The notes under the pieces: generated by a model | Databases searched by the model: none | Seen by the model: the letters and a program-made list of their open reading frames with translations, nothing else | Told to the model about the DNA's origin: nothing | Program-made: the position numbers and the translations under genes | DNA from: Platynereis dumerilii | Lineage: Eukaryota; Annelida; Polychaeta; Phyllodocida; Nereididae | Length of the DNA stretch: 64,000 nucleotides | NCBI GenBank assembly: GCA_026936325.1 | Contig: JAPTHN010000075.1 | Coordinates: 1,178,001-1,242,000 of the forward strand | Direction: 5' to 3' | Part shown: in pieces, positions 56,742-64,000 of the stretch | How the letters are laid out: every line of letters begins with the position of its first letter | Numbering within the stretch: position 1 is the stretch's first letter

Positions 56742-58894
56742 CCCCTCCTGAGCACCAACGTAAATCAAACCTTTCACTACGTAATTATTTAGGTTAGAAT
56801 CAAACGTTGGGCCAAACAACGTATGACAAAGGTAGGGCAAATGTAATTTCCAAACGTTGCACTCAGATGGAAAACCAAACGTAGGTCGCAACGTTAGTAA
56901 GAGGTTGGGAGATAGTTTGTTTTATAGTTTGGCCTAACGTTAGAGTCACACGGAAGTCATACCTTTGGTTGAGAGGCTGGAAGAACGTTTGGTTGTAACG
57001 TTTGGCTAAACGTGTCAGCCATACGTAAGTCATACCTTTGGTTGACAGGTTTGAAGAACGTTTGACTATTACGTATGACCATACCTTTGATTCAAAGGTT
57101 TGTCGAACATTCATTTGAGAGGTTTATAAAACCTTAGACTATTACGTAAGTCATACCCTTGGTTGAGAGGTCAGAAAAACGTTTGACTGTTACGTATGAC
57201 AATACCTTTGATTCATAGGTTTGTCGAACATTCATCTGAGAGGTTTTAGCAACCTTGGACTATTACGTATGACCATACCTTTGATTCATAGGTTTATCAA
57301 AGGTATGGTCACATGTTTGGTCATACGTAAGTTCCAAGGTTTCTCCAACGTGTTTTTGATATGTATGGACAACGTTTGAAAGTAATGTTCAGGGCAAACG
57401 TCTGATCATACATATCTGCCAAAGGTTTGTTGAAGGTTTGCACAAAGTTGCAGAACCTAGGATCCTGATTCTCAGAGAGCCTTGTAGCGCCATCTATTCC
57501 ATACCTATTCCAATCTATCTGGTAACTTAATTAATTATAAAAACTCAAACAGGATGCTTGCTGTTGGCGATTACATGAAGCCATGAAGAAAAAGTTGATA
57601 ACCAGTTACAAATAAATCCACATATGTACTTTTAAAAATGTGAAAGCTTATCCTGGTTTTAAAAATTTTTAAATTTTTTCCACACCCACAAAGATGCATA
57701 TGAGAATTGTATAAGACCCAAGTTTAATGGTGCCTCACTGCAACTGTTCTAGATGCCGAGAATGTTCCAATTTTATCACGGTAAAATTGCAGTAACATTT
57801 TCAATTTCACCATGCAAGGTAAGTGTTTTTTATATAATTTTATCTTATAGTCCCTAAGTGGACTTGTAGACTGCTCAGTAAAATGAGGAAGAAAAGTCTA
57901 TTAATTTTGGGAGCATCCTTCTTGGATAGCTCTGTTTGTACTGCTTTCATTTTTTTGCTTTATATTTGCAGATCTCAACCAAAAAACATCAAAATCCCCC
58001 TCCCCTCCCAGTGGGCTGGGCTGCCCCTGCCAGCCCCCCCCCCCCACCCCACCCTACCTGGACAATGATCCCGAACACGCTATATATATAAACCTGAAAA
58101 CAACAGAAACCTGAACAGAACAGAAATAAAAAGAATTGAACAGAACAGAACAGAATTGAACATAAACCCCCCCCTTCCCATCAGACGATCCGCCCCTGAA
58201 AAAAATTGACATCTTGAAGAGACTTACCTGTGAGTCCAGTGCTGGTGTCCAACGACGAATTTTGGCCGTATCCACGTCCATGCGTCCTCCCGGGTTTGGT
58301 AACCGGGTATATCCATCCAGAACGGGTTATATATGTCCACTATTCAGTCCATAATTGATCACAAATACAGAAACAGCTGATCGGGCTATTCCTGGGCCGG
58401 GGCGCTCCGACCATGCTGTTCGATTTTCCACATTGCCGAGGCAAAATCTTTCAAAAAACAGCATTCCGATCATCCAGAACCTGCTCACGCAGTAGCCAAC
58501 AAGTTAATCTATTGAGCAAACCAGATTATGAGGCTTGTCAAAGCGTTAAATCCTCCGTGATAAGCAAAACACCATCCGAGATTTCTTACAATCTAGTCAG
58601 CCCGCCATTGTGGCTTCTTGTACGCGAGTGCGCATGCGCGAGGGAGGGGCTGGTGCGTCGAGACGCTGGATCCAGGAAGGCGGGAAGACGGTCTACGACG
58701 GTCAGACCAACGTTAAGATGCTTCGTAGAGCTCCGATACGACTTGTACCACTCGTATCAACGTCTAAAAGTACGTATTAACGTCTGAGAAATGTGTCGAC
58801 AGATTACGTAGTTTCGTAACGTTGGGTCCGATGTGGTTTGGAGGTTTAATGCTTCGTTAGACCAACATTAAATTAACCTCAATGTCCGGGAGGG
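56742..58894 (+). mobile_element. Large repeat with candidate intron, copy B
   Basis: It starts CCCTCCTGAGCACCAACG. Its right end, read on the other strand, starts CCCTCCCGGACATTGAGG, so the ends form short imperfect inverted repeats. The left 700 bp carry the same ACGTATGACCATACCTTTGA units as copy A. A donor (GCAAG-GTAAGTG, 57819) and acceptor (TATTTGCAG, 57971) define a 153-bp candidate intron at the place where copy A has one. The right 600 bp are CG-rich and include a perfect NRF-1 site, TGCGCATGCGCG, near 58630. No protein is recognised. Confidence 0.65.
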
Positions 58895-59050
58895 CCATTA
58901 TAAAGATTTACGAAACCTTAATATTTGCTATGAAAATGGTTGCTATGGAGATATATAAGGCAAAAACAAATATGACAATGTAGCTATTTTTGCCTCTATA
59001 GTTGATTTCTACCCCTGTGATGAATTTGGTACAGCTATAACTTTACTATC

Positions 59051-59208
59051 CAGTGGCGGATCCGGACAGCGTCATCTAGGGGCTCGGCTTGTTTCGGTAT
59101 TCGCGGGCCCGCGTCGAGCGTATTTTCTTCAAAAAACTATTGTTAATCTCAGTGGTCTAGGGGGGGCCTGTGCCCTCTAGGCCCCCCCCCCCCGTGTATC
59201 GGCCACTG
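59051..59208. mobile_element. 158-bp MITE with CAGTGGC ends
   Basis: CAGTGGCGGATCCGG at the left and, on the other strand, CAGTGGCCGATACACGG at the right. CTATC flanks both sides (5 bp only). It contains a poly-C run and interrupts the dispersed repeat. Confidence 0.7.
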
Positions 59209-59440
59209 CTATCATACAATGTATCTGTCATCAAATTTAACAGTGATGCCATATTTTCTGAGATATATGCTCTATTATAAGTATTTACAAAGAAAACAAT
59301 GGTTGCTATGGAAACCATTGCCATGGAGATATAAGCCAAAATCAAGAATGACACAATAGCTAATTTTGCTTCTTTGGTTTAATTTTACCTCTGTGCCAGA
59401 TTTGGTAGGACTATCACAAAATGCACAATTCTCCTAAAAT

Positions 59441-59952
59441 ATTACATTAAGCCGCCTCACTATAATAAGAAATGCAAACAAATATCTGTATACTTTCAGA
59501 ACCAGGTCTTTGTGGACTTTAGAGGATAGATCCAAGACTCTGTAACCTGCCTAAAGCAACTAGGCGGCCATCACTTATTGTTCCTCAGGACAAACAGGGG
59601 CCGCCCCGATACACAGAACGCTGAACCAAGGTCATGTTTTCTTCTTCTTTTTCTTCAAATTACAGCACAGTCCATCTGGGTGGCATATCACGTGCCCGGG
59701 ACATAACTTATGCAATTATATTAACTGATTGTTATTGAAAGTATGCTTTACATATATTCTTAGATATCTTGATTCTCCTTAACCCTGTCTTTCAAATCTC
59801 ACGATTTTCCAAAGGGAGGATCCATGACCCCTGTCCCCAGGGGTCCAGGGCTACCTTGCATCAGTGTATATGCTGGCAAGTAGAATTAAGATCCCTCACA
59901 TGGGGTAAATGTGTGTCGTGTTGGGGACTCCCACTCTCTCTTCCATCACATC
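59441..59952. other. No gene seen; piece of a dispersed repeat
   Basis: 59880-59952 resembles 30910-30980 (GGGGACTCCC, CATCAATCAAC). Nothing else is recognised. Confidence 0.4.
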
Positions 59953-59963
59953 AATCAACAGTT

Positions 59964-61532
59964 CAGTGGCGTCAGTGTAGGTGGGGCTGGTCACATAGGG
60001 TGGGCTGAAAAAAACTTTTTGGGGAATTTCAATATGCCAGTGATATAGAAAGTTGGCTATGGCCAAAAAATGAAAATTGGTGCAAAAAAAAATTTGTGGC
60101 ATGCGACTTCCCTGTCAGCATGCCTCGGCGGTCCAACGTCGGCCCAGCATCAGTCCGATGTCAGCAGCGACAGACCAGCTTCGGGCCGACGTTGGACCGC
60201 CGAGGCATGCTGATAGGGAATTGTGCTGGGCCACTCCGGCTTTTATGAAAATGCATATTTTCAGTCATTTCGCATGCTTTTTTAGACCATTTTTTGGCCT
60301 GAGTCAGCTTCCTTGGTTTCAGAAGGCTCAATGGCATACTCAAATGTTGGGAATCAGAATTTGGCTTTTTTTGCTAAAAATTGAACGAAAAAAATGAAAA
60401 ATATTGGAATTGACCCAACAAAAAATTATTCCTAGTGAATTGTATTTACCCCGAGTCCTCCCAAATGCACTTCCAGTGTATTACCTGCATCAATTTGTGG
60501 TTTCAGTTTCCGGTATAGGGGCAATTCCTTGAAGTCCGATTTGCAGATTTGACACTTCAGCAGCTTTTGTAACCCTACCATTATACCTAGCTATTTTATT
60601 GTTAAACAGAGATGAGGCCGGTTAATAGGGTACCAGGCAAGCCACCAACCAAAGCTCCAAGTGCAATAGGAGCTGAGCTACAAGGCAAAATGTTATTGTG
60701 TCGAACGTACAGCGCATTGAGCAGTTCTGAGTACGTCCGACACGATGACATTTTGCCATGTAGCTCAGCTCCTATTGCACTTGGAGCTTTGGTTGATTGC
60801 TTGTCTGATACCCCTATTACCTGGCCTCATCCCTATTTAACAATGAAATAACTGAGGTGTAATGGTAGGGTTACACAAGCTGCTAAAGTGTCAAATCTGT
60901 AAATCTGACTTTACAGAATTGCCCCTATTCTGGAAACTAAACCCACAACTTGATGCAGATAAAACGCTGGAAATGTTTTTTATGGCATTGGGGAGGACTC
61001 GGGGTAATTACATTCACTAGGAAATTTTTTTTTTGGTCAATTCCGATATTTTTCAATTTTTCGGGCAATTTTTAGCAAAAAAAAGCCAAATTCTGATTCC
61101 CAACATTTGAAATGGCCAAATCTTAAATATGGTGTTTCATATCCAAAATGGCCTTCAAAGAAGATTTAATTATGCCATTGAGCCTTCTGAAACCAGGGAA
61201 GCTGACTTAGGCCAAAAAATGGTCTAAAATAGCATGCAAAATGATTGAAAACATGCATTTTCATAAAAGCTGGAGTGGCCCGGCACAAGTCGCATGCCCC
61301 AATTTTTTTTTGCACCAATTTTCATTTTTTGGCCATAGCCAACTTTCTATACCACTGGCATATTGAAATTTAAAAAAAAGTTTTTTTCAGCCCACCATTT
61401 GCCCCACCACTTTTTGGCCAAAGTAGGCCTATGCATGTTTCTGAATAAAAAAAATTTATTTTTCCCAGACATCTTCCACAAAGGTGTGACCACTATTTGC
61501 CCCACCACTTTAAAATGAAACTGACGCCCCTG
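59964..61532. mobile_element. 1.57-kb near-palindromic element with 8-bp duplication
   Basis: Two arms of about 750-800 bp meet near 60715. Examples are AGCTGAGCTACAAGGCAAAA with TTTTGCCATGTAGCTCAGCT, and GCCAACTTTCTATACCACTG with its counterpart at about 60030. The ends are CAGTGGCGTCAGT and CAGGGGCGTCAGT. AATCAACA lies at 59953-59960 and 61533-61540, with three extra bases on the left. The 8-bp duplication and CAGNGGCGT ends fit the hAT-like family of this window. The left arm holds a further insertion (60108-60220). Confidence 0.85.
60108..60220. mobile_element. 113-bp palindromic MITE inside the left arm
   Basis: Inverted ends of 36-38 bp start TTCCCTGTCAGCATGCC and end GGCATGCTGATAGGGAA. 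The other arm of the large palindrome has the uninterrupted sequence GCGACTTGTGC, which gives the empty site directly. The target duplication is 0-2 bp. Confidence 0.8.
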
Positions 61533-62026
61533 AATCAACATACCCTCATAAGATATATTTATTTTATCTTGTTGTAGAAGTAGGGGAGACCGGGGCTAGT
61601 TGAATCGCGGGGTTAGTTGAATATTCGCTCTTATTCTCCGGGGTTGAATTTTTGTTACCCAAATTTGACTTCTGGTTTATTTATTTGTCAAGGCATGACA
61701 TCACTTCCTACTCCTCCTTCTTCTGCTGTGTGCTAGATACCCCGGTTCGCCGGGTAGCTTCACTCTGCAAGGAAAGGAAACAGGTTCATTAGAAAGTTCC
61801 CAGTTGATCCCACCCTTTTAGAGGAGCTGCACAGATCTGTGTCAGTCTAGTATTGTCAGTCTAGTATTGGTTGTTATGCTTCGTTTGCTTCCTTTTCCCT
61901 TTTTTTGGTGTCAGTCTAGTGTTGTCAGTCCACTCAGTTCTAAACTTAGGTTCTTATGCTTCGTTTGTTTCCTTTTTTCCTTAGTTTTACAGGTAGTTCA
62001 ATGTGTCATGTTACTTGTTGTGTTTT

Positions 62027-62272
62027 TTAGTTGTTTCTTGTGTTCTGTTCACTGTCGTTGAGCTGCTCAAGGTTGCGTTTCAACGTTACTGCTACGTTTT
62101 CAAGGACTGGTGTCGATCTACTGAACATGTTTTCATATTTGACTGTTAGGCCGTTTTGTCTTGTTACAGGGCATTCTTCCAGGACATGTCTTTGTGTTTC
62201 GGCGGTTTGTTTGCATAGTCTGCATACGTTGTCGCTGTACTTGTTTTTGTAGTTGTCTTTGACATCTATCAT
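62027..62272 (-). pseudogene. C-terminal CCHC part of the same LINE protein
   Basis: It continues the LINE protein in a shifted frame as MIDVKDNYKNKYSDN, then CRLCKQTAETQRHVLEEC, a C-x2-C-x7-H-x4-C zinc knuckle found at the end of several LINE RT proteins. It is not an independent gene. Confidence 0.8.
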
Positions 62273-64000
62273 TCTGTTTCTTGCCTTAAAGATGATACTT
62301 GTTTGTTCCCTGGTAAGGGTGTTCGTGTATGTCGCTTTTTCATTTCGTAGGTATCCCGGGTGAGATGTGTGGTTTTGCTCTTTGTTTCTGCCGTTTCGAA
62401 TAGGTGTTCCCTGAACTTTCGGTGTATGGTTTTCCGTATGTATTTCTTTGATTGGTGTCTGGTCATATCTGTGAGGGCATTGAGGTTAATGTTATATTTG
62501 GCCGCAGTGTCTTCAACATTTCTCATCCATTGTGTTTTTTCTATGTCCTGGGTGAGGTATCTGGTAAGAGAGGTTGGGTTTTTTGTGATTCTGTAGTACA
62601 TGTTGATTTTCTTCTTGTCTATTATCCTTTCTGCATCCATTAGGTTGGTTTCGATGTATAGAGCCTCCCTCGGTGTGCTAAACGGCGTCATTAGCATACG
62701 TTTGATGATGTCATCCAGGATTTTGTTTATGGTTTTTATTTCTGTTTTTGTGGGTAGCCATGTCTCGCATGCATATGTGATTACTGGTATAATGCATGTT
62801 TCTAGGAGTTTCCAAGCTGTTTTCATTTGTATGTTTCTGAAGGCTTTGTTGTACAGCAAGTTTAAGATTGTCTGGTATGCTGCTTCGGTCTTTCCTTTGA
62901 TTGTTTGTAGATGATCTTTTAAGTTGAGTTTGTTATTCATTATGAGTCCTAGATATTTGTACTTATCCGTATATTCTAATTCCATTTTTCCTAGGTATAT
63001 TTTTTTGTACGGTTCTCGGTTGTTTGGGTCTCCTCCTATTTTTAGTATTTTGGATTTATCCTTGCCGAAGCTTATGTGGTACTTGTTAGCTATGTAGTCA
63101 GTGTTGTCTACCAGTTTCCTCAGGTCTTCCAGATTGTCCGCTATCAACGCTACATCATCCATCCATAGTAGGGTGTTGATTCTGCTGTCTGTACCTGGGA
63201 TGATGGCTCCAATATCTTCATATTTGTTGATTTTGCTGATTTCGTCCATTAGTAGTGCATATTGGATGACTGACAGGACGCCTCCTTGTCGTATACTGTC
63301 ATTGATGTGTATTTTTTCCGTCATTCCGTGCTGAGTCCTTATTTGTGCCTTCAAATTTTTGTTAAGTTCCTCCGCTATTTTCCACGTTCTGTCCATTAGT
63401 CCCTCCTTGTGTAGAACATACATAATTGCTTTGAGCCATGCTTTGTCGTATGCTTTTGTCACATCGAGAAATACAACATATGTTGGTCGTTTTTTTGTTT
63501 TATTTCCTCTGATAATGGTTTTTAGTACATTTATGTGGTCTGTTGTTGCCCGCTTTTTCCTGCCTCCTGCCTGTTCATCAGTTATGTTGATTTTTTCTAG
63601 TATCCTCTCATTGATGATACGTTCGAACATTTTCCCGATGTTACTGCTTAGTGTAATCCCTCGTTCAGATGAACATTTTCCCTTTGCTCCTTTGCCTTTG
63701 TAGAGTCTTGTGATATAGCTTTCTGTCCAGTCGTTCGGTATGTCTGCTGTTATTAGTATTTTGTTAAGTATCTTCCTCAGCTTTTCCCTATTTCTGGGGT
63801 TCATTCTTTTTAGAGCTTCATTGGGTATGTCGTCTGGGCCTGCGGCCTTCTTTTCCTTCATCTTCCTTAGCGCCATGTTTATTTCTTTTTTGCTGATGGG
63901 TATCGGTTTAGGTAGTTCTTTCATATTCGTTTGTATAATTTCATATTCCTGGCAGATTTTGTTGGTCCAGTTTTCACAGTATCCCTTTCCCTCCCATGGT
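62269..64000 (-). CDS. LINE reverse transcriptase ORF (5' partial)
   Basis: The frame is open from the window edge, reading WEGKGYCENWTNKICQEYE upstream of the first internal Met at 63924. It shows RT motifs in order: KAAGPDDIPNEALK, RGITLSSNIGKMFERIINER, VVFLDVTKAYDKAW (motif A), DSIRQGGVLS (motif B), LLWMDDVALIA (motif C) and YLGLIMNNKL (thumb). WMDD in place of YADD is unusual but known in some LINE lineages. The last 20 or so residues are out of frame: a frameshift near 62320-62345 separates them from the conserved IIFKARNRMIDVKDNYKN that continues in the next frame. This copy is probably inactive though fairly young. Confidence 0.85.
   Translation of the reverse strand, partial: PWEGKGYCENWTNKICQEYEIIQTNMKELPKPIPISKKEINMALRKMKEKKAAGPDDIPNEALKRMNPRNREKLRKILNKILITADIPNDWTESYITRLYKGKGAKGKCSSERGITLSSNIGKMFERIINERILEKINITDEQAGGRKKRATTDHINVLKTIIRGNKTKKRPTYVVFLDVTKAYDKAWLKAIMYVLHKEGLMDRTWKIAEELNKNLKAQIRTQHGMTEKIHINDSIRQGGVLSVIQYALLMDEISKINKYEDIGAIIPGTDSRINTLLWMDDVALIADNLEDLRKLVDNTDYIANKYHISFGKDKSKILKIGGDPNNREPYKKIYLGKMELEYTDKYKYLGLIMNNKLNLKDHLQTIKGKTEAAYQTILNLLYNKAFRNIQMKTAWKLLETCIIPVITYACETWLPTKTEIKTINKILDDIIKRMLMTPFSTPREALYIETNLMDAERIIDKKKINMYYRITKNPTSLTRYLTQDIEKTQWMRNVEDTAAKYNINLNALTDMTRHQSKKYIRKTIHRKFREHLFETAETKSKTTHLTRDTYEMKKRHTRTPLPGNKQVSSLRQETE

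Larger units (their letters stand above)
56576..59440. repeat. Dispersed repeat (as at 41760), split by two insertions
   Basis: Pieces at 56576-56741, 58895-59050 and 59209-59440 match the repeat of 41760-42935 in reverse (AAATTGGTAACCATGGCAAC, GATGCCATATTTTCTGAGAT, CAAAATGCACAATT). They are interrupted by the large repeat copy B and by a 158-bp MITE. Confidence 0.65.
61700..64000 (-). mobile_element. LINE with WMDD reverse transcriptase, continues past the window
   Basis: On the minus strand the coding region is followed by a 3' UTR (about 61710-62026) ending in GAAGCTACCCGGCGAACC and an AAG-rich tail. The 5' part lies beyond 64000. The WMDD box and the C-terminal CCHC knuckle set it apart from the CR1/Jockey elements elsewhere in the window. 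I do not assign a clade. Confidence 0.85.

Noticed and set aside
58413-58787. 124-residue frame in the CpG-rich block
   Set aside because: It is open because of base composition. It lies inside repeat copy B and has no recognisable domain.
61580-61640. GGGGAGACCGGGGCTAGTTG motif
   Set aside because: A similar phrase is familiar from dispersed repeats, but I could not find a second end or a target duplication here.

Overview
The window looks like about 64 kb of AT-rich, transposon-packed nuclear DNA from an animal, most likely a marine invertebrate. The reasons are BEL/Pao and several LINE lineages, tRNA-derived SINEs, many short hAT-like elements with 8-bp target duplications, consensus-like splice sites, and no operon-like gene packing. 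A non-vertebrate deuterostome (echinoderm-like) is my best guess, partly because one candidate exon resembles a sea-urchin-egg-lectin module. That placement is inference only. I see no complete host gene, no functional tRNA or rRNA gene and no CRISPR array.

0-25 kb: tandem satellites (units of about 125 bp and 83/105 bp), then a TTAA-flanked DNA transposon (4987-7646) sitting in one satellite unit, with further elements nested inside it. Next come a 1.7-kb hAT-like element with GC-rich ends (9817-11532), a SINE, one copy of a large repeat with a candidate intron (12082-13430), a foldback array built on CTGCAGAATT (13435-15325), a 2.55-kb hAT-like element (15620-18172), a 5'-truncated LINE on the minus strand (18185-20865) and several MITEs.

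25-41 kb: the only region with a plausible host gene family. Three paralogous first exons (25576-25639 +, 34829-34892 -, 40419-40485 +) encode the same signal peptide beginning MEGKTFAIIL. Each has a TATA-like box upstream and ends in a phase-1 splice donor. Copies 1 and 2 lie in the arms of a large inverted duplication (about 25.5-29.95 kb and 31.04-34.97 kb). Copy 1 has lost its ATG; copies 2 and 3 look intact. A symmetric phase 1-1 exon (35270-35473, +) could encode part of a rhamnose-binding (SUEL-type) lectin domain. Two further candidate coding stretches lie inside the duplication. No complete gene can be assembled by eye.

41-51 kb: a three-level nest. A SINE-like repeat is split by a GGGACCG-ended DNA element (43366-50985), which holds a BEL/Pao LTR element (43595-50868, minus strand) with nearly identical LTRs. 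It is recent but broken in about three places.

51-64 kb: more nested repeats. They include a second copy of the TTAA element, a LINE 3' end interrupted by a hAT MITE with an exact 8-bp duplication, a 143-bp-arm hairpin whose arms look identical, the second copy of the intron-bearing repeat (56742-58894), a 1.57-kb near-palindromic element (59964-61532), and a LINE with a WMDD reverse transcriptase that runs off the right edge.

All boundaries and identities were read by eye, so edges of repeats are accurate to a few bases only where a target duplication is quoted.
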